Source: Catenovulum agarivorans DS-2 (lineage in GTDB: Bacteria; Pseudomonadota; Gammaproteobacteria; Enterobacterales; Alteromonadaceae). From it: a stretch of DNA of 64,000 nt. The first letter of the stretch is position 1; every line of letters starts with the position of its first letter. Below are positions 58,200 to 64,000 of this stretch, piece by piece. Under the pieces are notes generated by a model, which ran no database searches, was not told the origin of the DNA, and saw nothing but the letters and a program-made list of their open reading frames with translations. The position numbers and the translations under genes were made by a program. Location of the stretch: contig NZ_ARZY01000014.1 in the NCBI RefSeq assembly GCF_000568405.1, positions 37,738 to 101,737 of the forward strand. Direction: 5' to 3'.

Positions 58200-59773
58200 T
58201 CGTCTTTACCCTTTTTTACTAAATCTTTTTCAAGCTGTTCAATCGATTTACCTTTGGTTTCAGGCAAAATTAAGAACATGATGATCAACCCACCCAAACC
58301 GATAAACGCGTACATCAAAAATACGTTTGCAGCACCAAAGTTGCTTAAGCTCCAAGGGAATAATTGACTAACCGCCCAAGAAGAAACTGTTTGAACGAGC
58401 GCGGCAAACGCAAGACCTATACTTCGAACGTTATTCGGGAAAATTTCTGAGAAAATAACCCACATAATTGGGCCAATCGATAAATTGAACGCAGCGATAA
58501 AAGCAAATATGCCAAATACAACCGCCAGTGGTTTGATACCATTAATTGTTTGATTAATCACTGAACCAGATGCGAGCGGCAGCTCATTGTTAGTTAAACG
58601 CTCCGCCAAAGCAGCTTTTAATGCGACATCGTTTTGATAGGTTTGTCCGACCATATTAGCTAATTTGGTTAAATCTACTGCTTGGCCAGTTAATTCAGTT
58701 TGAATGCGCTGGTATGCCGCTTGATCAAAGACATAAGTTGTATCTTTAAAGCCAAACCAAATAGAGCTGTGAGCTAATACAACTAACGCCAAACCACCTA
58801 GAGTCAGTTTGCGTCGGCCTAACTTTTCGACTGTAAATATTGCTATAAACACCGCGGCTAAATTAACCACAGCCATGATTACGGTTTGCATAAAGCTGTC
58901 TTGAGTCGACATGCCTACTTGCTCGAATACCATAGGTGCAAACGACAACACAGCGTTCATCCCCGTACCACCTTGCACGACCGCATAAACAACCGCAATT
59001 GCAATAATCCAAGACATACGACCGCAAAATAGATTTTTAAGTTGAGTTAAAGTGCTGCTGTCTGATTGATTGTGGAAGCTCTCTTTAACTTGGACGACAA
59101 AAGCATCTATTTGCTCTGCAGGCATCATTTTATTTAGTGCTAATTTTGCCTGCTCATCTTTGCCTTTTTTCAACAACCAACGTGGTGATTCAGGCACACC
59201 TAGCAACAAAGCAACCCAAATTACATTGGCAATCAATTCTGAACCGAGCATAAAACGCCAGACGTTAGCTTCGGTTATAAACTCAATTTGCGATAGGTAC
59301 TGTAACAAATAATAGTTAACCACCGAGGTCACAAAAATGCCCAAAGCAATCATCAACTGGTTAACTGAAACAAATTTGCCACGTTGGTCTGCCGGAGCAA
59401 CCTCTCCTATATACATAGCCGAAACGGTTAACGACGCAAATGCCGCACCGCCGATAAAACGCCCAACTAATAACATTTCGTAGCTGGTGGCAAATGCCGA
59501 CATGAGTGTTGAAACTGTATAGGCAAGCGCAATACTCAACAATACTCTTTTGCGGCCAAACTTTTCGCATAAGGTACCTGCAAAAAATAGCACCCCCATT
59601 ACCCCCCAAAAGGTTGCACCAATAACCATACCTTGCTGGTTATCTGTTAAACCAAATTGAGCACTGATAAAACGTATTGCACCGGATATATTGAGCAAAT
59701 CTAAGCCAAATACAAATCCACCAAACGCCGCTATTAGCGAGTATCTTGTGACATTGCTTTGTGTTGTCGACAT
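58172..59773 (-). CDS. MFS sugar porter
   Basis: ATG at 59773 (MSTTQSNVTRYSLI; AGG of TATGAGGC upstream) gives 533 residues and 12 helices. Sugar-porter signatures are LCEKFGRKRVLLSIAL, FIGGAAFASLTVSAMYIGEVAP, PESPRWLLKKGKDE and the C-terminal PETKGKSIEQLEKDL. A longer cytoplasmic/external loop (~residues 330-400) sits between helices 9 and 10. It would import galactose or anhydrogalactose by proton symport, feeding the downstream kinase and aldolase. The first gene of the catabolic operon; a terminator-like hairpin lies only ~20 bases upstream of its start. Confidence 0.92.
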   Translation of the reverse strand: MSTTQSNVTRYSLIAAFGGFVFGLDLLNISGAIRFISAQFGLTDNQQGMVIGATFWGVMGVLFFAGTLCEKFGRKRVLLSIALAYTVSTLMSAFATSYEMLLVGRFIGGAAFASLTVSAMYIGEVAPADQRGKFVSVNQLMIALGIFVTSVVNYYLLQYLSQIEFITEANVWRFMLGSELIANVIWVALLLGVPESPRWLLKKGKDEQAKLALNKMMPAEQIDAFVVQVKESFHNQSDSSTLTQLKNLFCGRMSWIIAIAVVYAVVQGGTGMNAVLSFAPMVFEQVGMSTQDSFMQTVIMAVVNLAAVFIAIFTVEKLGRRKLTLGGLALVVLAHSSIWFGFKDTTYVFDQAAYQRIQTELTGQAVDLTKLANMVGQTYQNDVALKAALAERLTNNELPLASGSVINQTINGIKPLAVVFGIFAFIAAFNLSIGPIMWVIFSEIFPNNVRSIGLAFAALVQTVSSWAVSQLFPWSLSNFGAANVFLMYAFIGLGGLIIMFLILPETKGKSIEQLEKDLVKKGKDECSMQTQNI

Positions 59774-59794
59774 GTATAGCCTCATACTAAATCT

Positions 59795-59832
59795 AAAAAA
59801 ATGCGTCAGGCGGGAATAAATTCGTCTGACGC
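59795..59832 (-). terminator. Terminator or attenuator between GntR1 and the porter gene
   Basis: Minus strand: GCGTCAG, 16-base loop containing a further CG pair, CTGACGC, then ATTTTTTT (59795-59802). Stem arms at 59803-59809 and 59826-59832. It ends the GntR1 transcript, but the next gene starts just ~20 bases further with no room for a promoter between, so read-through or attenuation is implied. Confidence 0.75.
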
Positions 59833-59915
59833 CAAGCAGTTCTCAAAGAGGAACCTTTAAAAACTAAAGCCTAGCAACTTGCTCCAAGTGTAGTCTCTAG
59901 CTAGTTAATCTGATG

Positions 59916-60644
59916 TTATTTTTTATCTTTACACAATCGCCCAGCAGCTTCACTTAATAGTTGCTCGGTTAGCTTTTCGGCTAAATCACCATCACTTTTT
60001 TGAATTGCTTCAAATACCTGCCTGTGAATAGCAATTGTTGCCTCATTTTGCTGGGTGTCTCGATTGGTTACATTTACACTCATTAACAGCGCAGAATAGA
60101 TAACCCCTTCCATAGAGTTCAAAAACTCATTGTTGGCGGCACACAGAACAGCTTTATGAAAGAGTGCATCAGCAACAATAAATTTTTCAGTGGTATTTTT
60201 TTCCAACTCCATTTTGATAACTGCTTTTTCAATATTCAAAATGGCTTCCATCGAACCGCGCTGCGCAGCCCAACGAGCAGCTTTGGGTTCAAAGGCAATG
60301 CGGATATCCATAAGTTGTTTTAAAAACTCTGGGTTAGGCGAAGCGGCTATATGCCAGGCCAACACATCGTCATCCCACAATATCCACTGATCACGCGGAC
60401 GAACTTTAGTGCCAATACCGCGGCGCACATCCAACAAACCTTTACTGACTAAAATTTTAATGGCGTCACGAATAACAACCCGACTCACCTGAAAGCGCTC
60501 AGACAACTTGCCTTCTTCATCCATTAAACTGCCCACTTCAAAAGTGCCAGCTACAATTCGTCGGCCCAATTCCCGGGCAACCTGCACAGGTAAACTAGGC
60601 GCCATTGAAGCGCTGCTTTTTAAATCGTAATAAACAAGTTCACT
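59916..60644 (-). CDS. FadR-type GntR regulator (copy 1)
   Basis: ATG at 60644 (MSELVYYDLKSSA), GAGAG upstream; 242 residues. Winged-helix ARELGRRIVAGTFEVGSLMDEEGKLSERFQVSRVVIRDAIK (pattern), wing RRGIGTKVRPRDQW, then the FCD effector domain with RIAFEPKAARWAAQR, VADALFHKAVLCAANNEF and AIHRQVFEAI, containing the D-x-x-x-H / H / H metal-type site of the family. The E. coli galactonate repressor DgoR belongs to this family; here it is upstream of dgoK/dgoA genes, so control by a galactonate-like ligand is plausible. Very similar to copy 2 (about two thirds identical by eye). Confidence 0.9.
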   Translation of the reverse strand, partial: SELVYYDLKSSASMAPSLPVQVARELGRRIVAGTFEVGSLMDEEGKLSERFQVSRVVIRDAIKILVSKGLLDVRRGIGTKVRPRDQWILWDDDVLAWHIAASPNPEFLKQLMDIRIAFEPKAARWAAQRGSMEAILNIEKAVIKMELEKNTTEKFIVADALFHKAVLCAANNEFLNSMEGVIYSALLMSVNVTNRDTQQNEATIAIHRQVFEAIQKSDGDLAEKLTEQLLSEAAGRLCKDKK

Positions 60645-60688
60645 CATGCATACTCTCAAACATATGATGTTATAGGATGGAAAAATTT

Positions 60689-60719
60689 AAACATATTATG
60701 TTTGAAGTTGCAACATGTT
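60689..60719. promoter_or_regulatory. Palindromes AAACATATTATGTTT and AACATGTT upstream of GntR1
   Basis: AAACATA-T-TATGTTT (60689-60703) is a perfect 15-bp odd palindrome, followed by AACATGTT (60712-60719), and preceded by AACATATGATGTT (60659-60671) near the start codon. The same half-site AAACAT is in the palindrome before GntR2. Likely auto-regulatory FadR-type operators. Confidence 0.6.
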
Positions 60720-60920
60720 TCCGAAATGTTTCAGTGGATATTTAATAATAAATAAAGAGACTTTAAATTAGTATTTAAAAACAATAACTTAAATATATAT
60801 CAGCTAACTTTGGTGAGACTAGAAGTTTAAAGAAAGGTTAAATTAATAAATATAAATTGAAAAACGTTAAGCATATAAACAGGTTATATGCTTAACGTTG
60901 TCGATTAAATAAACTAGAAG

Positions 60921-61655
60921 CTATTGGTCAAATTCTTTATCTAGACGTTCGCATGCGTCACGCAGTAATACTTCGGTTAGCTCCTCTGCTTTTTTACCGT
61001 CTCTCGCTGCGATCGCTTCAAATACTTCGCGATGGAATGGAATAGAATCTTCATTTTCGCGTGGGTCTTGGTTAGTAATTTTAACACTAACTAATAACGC
61101 AGAATAAATAACCCCTTCCATTGCAGTTAAAAACTCGTTATGCGCAGCATGTAAAACCGCTTTATGGAACATGGCGTCGGCAACAATGAACTTTTCTATC
61201 GAACCTTTTTCGGCTTCCATCTTTAATATGGCAGACTCAATTTCCACGATGTCTTTGTCAGTTGCACGCTCTGCAGCCCAGCGAGAAGCTTTAGGTTCAA
61301 ACGCTAATCGAATATCCATTAATTGACGCAAAAACTGTGGATTTGCTGGCGCGGTAATATGCCAAGCCAACACATCATCGTCCCACAAAACCCATTGATC
61401 ACGTGGTCGAACTTTAGTACCGATACCACGACGCACATCAAGTAAACCTTTGCCAACCAATATTTTTACCGCATCACGGATGACAACACGGCTTACTTGG
61501 TAACGCTCGGCTAACTTATTTTCATCATCAATTAATGTACCTGGCTCAAAAGTGCCAGCAACAATACGTCGACCCAATTCTCTAGCAACCTGAACTGGCA
61601 AGCTTGGCGTCATTTTCGCCGCTTTTTTCAGGTCGTAATACACCATTTCGCTCAT
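60921..61655 (-). CDS. FadR-type GntR regulator (copy 2)
   Basis: 244 residues (MSEMVYYDLKKAA). Nearly the same HTH (ELGRRIVAGTFEPGTL, RYQVSRVVIRDAVKIL), the identical wing RRGIGTKVRPRDQW, and FCD with RLAFEPKASRWAAER, VADAMFHKAVLHAAHNEF and PFHREVFEAI. It is a tandem paralogue of copy 1, located directly upstream and on the same strand, separated by 276 bases of AT-rich DNA with palindromes. With one DNA-binding type and two effector domains, the pair may integrate two sugars (e.g., D-galactonate and an anhydro-galactonate). Targets likely include its own promoter and the sulfatase beyond. Confidence 0.9.
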   Translation of the reverse strand: MSEMVYYDLKKAAKMTPSLPVQVARELGRRIVAGTFEPGTLIDDENKLAERYQVSRVVIRDAVKILVGKGLLDVRRGIGTKVRPRDQWVLWDDDVLAWHITAPANPQFLRQLMDIRLAFEPKASRWAAERATDKDIVEIESAILKMEAEKGSIEKFIVADAMFHKAVLHAAHNEFLTAMEGVIYSALLVSVKITNQDPRENEDSIPFHREVFEAIAARDGKKAEELTEVLLRDACERLDKEFDQ

Positions 61656-61711
61656 TTTTTATAACCTAGTCATGTTTTGTTTAGTTGTATTGTGCATATC
61701 ATTGACAATAT

Positions 61712-61726
61712 AAACATGGCATGTTT
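61712..61726. promoter_or_regulatory. Perfect 15-bp palindrome AAACATGGCATGTTT, candidate GntR operator
   Basis: Seven-base arms around G; same type and half-site (AAACAT/ATGTTT) as the palindrome at 60689-60703 before GntR1. About 57 bases upstream of the GntR2 start, fitting an autoregulatory site. Confidence 0.62.
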
Positions 61727-62197
61727 GATATTCAAGTATATTTGTATCAAAAACATTAACATTCATGACATATTTAATAATCAAGTCTATTTTTTACTCG
61801 TTTATTAACAATAAATAGATTTTTGCACGGAAAGACGGTAGATACCACGGCAGGTTATAAAAACAAAAAAGCCGGGGTAACAGAGTACCCCAGCAAACTT
61901 ACTTCACGATAAACACACACATAAAACGAGCATCCATGCCCCAAGTTCATACAAAACATGACTAATGAGCCCTCTAGCTCGAAAACAAGACTAACCGCAT
62001 TAGATTGAAAGATCAACAACAAATTACCTTTTTATTCATATTACGTTTAAATGATAAAAGGAACACCCTCGGAACATAATAAAAACATTTTTGATATAGC
62101 TACCTCAATTATCTAACACAACTTGGCGCCGTATTGCTCAACAACTGTTAATGTTTGAATAACAAAAATTCAATACTAAGCTTTTCCTGAGGTATAA

Positions 62198-62234
62198 ATT
62201 GGTTTATATTGCTATATTAGCAATATAAACCAAT
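62198..62234 (+). promoter_or_regulatory. 17-bp perfect inverted repeat before the sulfatase start
   Basis: ATTGGTTTATATTGCTA (62198-62214), spacer TAT, TAGCAATATAAACCAAT (62218-62234); ends 19 bases before the ATG. In DNA it could bind a dimeric regulator; in RNA it would form a strong hairpin close to the ribosome-binding site. No known family is assigned. Confidence 0.6.
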
Positions 62235-62253
62235 AATTGGGATTAAAGCTTTT

Positions 62254-63918
62254 ATGAAACACAACTTGAGTAAGTTAATTGCAATAGTAGTCGGTATGTC
62301 TTTGGTTGCTGGCTGCCAACAACAAGCATCCAAGCAAGACGCGGAAGTTAAACAAACAGTTGAGCAAACACAACCCCGCAACGTCCTGTTTATTTCAATA
62401 GACGACTTACGCCCAGAAATTGGTGCGTACGGCAGCCCAATCGCAAAAACACCGAATATAGACGCACTTGCTAGCAAAGGCATTACTTTTACTAGAGCCT
62501 ATGCGCAACAAGCTATTTGTGGGCCATCGCGTGCCAGTATTATGACGGGCCTACGCCCAGATACACTTGAAGTCACTCACAACTATGTGAAATTTCGCCA
62601 CAAGTTTCGTGACGTAAAAACCATACCGCAGCACTTTATGCAAAATGGTTACAACGCAAGTTATGTTGGCAAAATTTTTCATCATGGTGATAAAGATGAA
62701 GAGAATTCATGGAATTTTCCGCAAGCAACCCACTTGATGCCAGAAGATATGCAAAGCCCACCTATTTATGCATTGGAATCTAACAACAAACTTCGCGATG
62801 AATATAAAAAGCTTATGTTTGCTAAATATGGTGAACAAGCTAAATATGGTTTAGGCCGCGGCCCTGCAACTGAAGGTGCTGATGTACCCGACTACGAATA
62901 CATTGACGGCTATAATGCAGAACTTGGCGAGCGAACTTTGGCTGAGTTAGTTAAAGCTGGCAAACCTTTCTTCTTTGGTTTTGGGATGAACAAACCTCAC
63001 CTACCTTGGATAGCGCCTAAAAAATATTGGGATATGTATGATGAAGAAGCGGTGAAGGCGACGTTAGCACAAACGCGCCAAGTTGCTCCTAAAGATGGCG
63101 CAGCCATGGGCTTACACGCATCTTTTGAATTAAGAACCTTTTCTGATGTACCAAACACTGAGGCAATTCCAGATGAATTAGCATTGCAACTTAAACATTC
63201 ATATCTTGCTTGTGTTAGTTATGTCGACGAACAAATAGGCCGAATAATTCAAGCATTAAAAGATCAAGGCGTTTACGACAATACAGTGATTATTTTGTGG
63301 AGCGATCATGGTTTCCATTTAGGTGACATGGGCATTTGGGGTAAAGCAAGCAACTATGAAATTGCCACCCGCGTACCTTTTATCATCTCAACGCCAGAAA
63401 CACGTGCGCAAGGCCAAGCTCTAAAAACAGATGCTTTGGTTGAATTATTAGATATCTACCCAACTGCGGCTGAACTGGCCAATATCCCAATGCCAACCCA
63501 TACCGAGGGTACAAGCTTAAAACCTTTGTTAGACAACCCAAATACCAAATGGAAAGAGTCAGCATTAAGCCAATTCCCTACCCCAGCTTTACGTGAATGG
63601 GGAGCATTTCCGCTGCGTCCGGGCATGCGCGAAACCTACTTTGGTGAATTAATTGTGCAAGTGGAACAAAGCATTGAACAACAATTTCCACACCTTTGGG
63701 ATAAAGAAACCTTCGAGCAAAATGTCATGGGTTATTCACTGCGCACCGATGACTATCGCTTAATTGCTTGGATGAATAGCCAAGACAAAAGTGCCGAACC
63801 GTTTTATGTTGAATTATACGACCACAGAGTCGACCCAGCAGAATCAACCAATGTTGCGACCAAACAAACGCAACAAGTAGCACGACTGATGCAAATTTTG
63901 CGTACTCGAATTAATTAA
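62254..63918 (+). CDS. S1-family sulfatase lipoprotein (iduronate-2-sulfatase-like)
   Basis: 554 residues with a lipoprotein signal (VGMSLVAGC). NVLFISIDDLRPEIGAYGSP, CGPSRASIMTGLRP (formylglycine Cys89), YVGKIFHHGDKDEENSW, FGFGMNKPHLPWIAP, VIILWSDHGFHLGDMGIWGKA and the C-terminal DYRLIAWMNSQ / YDHRVDPAEST, the pattern of iduronate-2-sulfatase-type S1 members. Different subtype from the three tandem sulfatases. Periplasm-facing. Divergent from the GntR pair, likely regulated by them. The end of the window (63919-64000) has no further gene. Confidence 0.93.
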   Translation: MKHNLSKLIAIVVGMSLVAGCQQQASKQDAEVKQTVEQTQPRNVLFISIDDLRPEIGAYGSPIAKTPNIDALASKGITFTRAYAQQAICGPSRASIMTGLRPDTLEVTHNYVKFRHKFRDVKTIPQHFMQNGYNASYVGKIFHHGDKDEENSWNFPQATHLMPEDMQSPPIYALESNNKLRDEYKKLMFAKYGEQAKYGLGRGPATEGADVPDYEYIDGYNAELGERTLAELVKAGKPFFFGFGMNKPHLPWIAPKKYWDMYDEEAVKATLAQTRQVAPKDGAAMGLHASFELRTFSDVPNTEAIPDELALQLKHSYLACVSYVDEQIGRIIQALKDQGVYDNTVIILWSDHGFHLGDMGIWGKASNYEIATRVPFIISTPETRAQGQALKTDALVELLDIYPTAAELANIPMPTHTEGTSLKPLLDNPNTKWKESALSQFPTPALREWGAFPLRPGMRETYFGELIVQVEQSIEQQFPHLWDKETFEQNVMGYSLRTDDYRLIAWMNSQDKSAEPFYVELYDHRVDPAESTNVATKQTQQVARLMQILRTRIN

Positions 63919-64000
63919 ATAAGTGAAATTCGTGCATTTATCTTAGTAGCGCTTTGGCTCATGGTTAATCTGAGATCTGGTTAAGCCACCACTAAATTGA

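Larger units (their letters stand above)
61656..62253. promoter_or_regulatory. 598-base divergent regulatory region (GntR2 / sulfatase)
   Basis: No supported ORF. It contains the palindrome AAACATG-G-CATGTTT (61712-61726), the sequence ACAAAACATGACTA on both strands (minus 61667-61680; plus 61951-61964), a minus-strand terminator-like hairpin (GCTGGGGTA / TACCCCGGC then TTTTTT, 61865-61894) with no obvious upstream gene, and a 17-bp inverted repeat just before the sulfatase start. All point to regulation, possibly by the two GntR proteins. Confidence 0.6.

Overview
The window is chromosomal DNA of a marine, alga-degrading gammaproteobacterium, most likely Alteromonadales (a Catenovulum / Paraglaciecola / Alteromonas-like organism). 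This is inferred from gene content: TonB-dependent receptors, SSS symporters, many S1 sulfatases, agar-specific glycoside hydrolases, a GH16 agarase with a ricin-type module, a second secD/secF pair, and moderately AT-rich DNA. No rRNA, tRNA, CRISPR array, transposase or prophage was seen.

Most of the window is machinery for red-algal sulfated galactans (agar/porphyran/carrageenan type). 1-4.5 kb: 3' end of a GH42 beta-galactosidase, an SSS symporter, a relic of an acrylyl-CoA reductase gene and a lipoprotein sulfatase. 5.4-14 kb: a tight minus-strand operon of GH16 lipoprotein, SSS symporter, GH117 anhydro-L-galactosidase, FAD-dependent oxidoreductase, ECF sigma factor and FecR-LamG anti-sigma factor. 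14.1-17.6 kb: a membrane-bound AraC regulator, a GH29 lipoprotein and an NAD(P)-binding protein. 25.3-35.5 kb: a GH16 beta-agarase with a ricin domain, then LacI regulator / TonB receptor / GH2 beta-galactosidase / GPH transporter with a long palindromic operator. 43-52 kb: a second membrane AraC regulator, an unknown secreted protein and three paralogous S1 sulfatases. 54.6-64 kb: GH127, KDPGal aldolase, KDGal kinase, sugar porter, two paralogous FadR-type GntR regulators and a fifth sulfatase. Together they would cut the polymer outside the cell, desulfate it, import oligomers through TonB receptors, split them to galactose and anhydrogalactose, and feed these to pyruvate and glyceraldehyde-3-phosphate by the De Ley-Doudoroff route. 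The sugar dehydrogenase/dehydratase steps and a formylglycine-generating enzyme are not in the window.

Between these loci lie housekeeping or accessory genes: a methyltransferase, two adjacent frameshifted genes (17.6-19.7 kb), secD2/secF2 with an upstream leader ORF (20.2-23.5 kb), a VOC protein, a DsbA / nitroreductase / YdcZ / GNAT / LysR cluster (35.7-39 kb), a His-rich TonB receptor beside a CopL-like Cys-rich protein, and two chemotaxis receptors, one lacking its N-terminus.

The most interesting signal is the secD2 leader. A 156-codon signal-peptide ORF precedes secD2, and its last four codons plus the first two bases of its stop codon are complementary (12 pairs, one bulge) to the secD2 ribosome-binding region. 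A competing hairpin would free that region. This is the layout expected of a VemP-like secretion-monitoring arrest peptide. Second are the sigma/FecR-LamG pair embedded in the galactan operon, and a GH16 enzyme whose catalytic fold is interrupted by a discoidin-like domain in permuted order.
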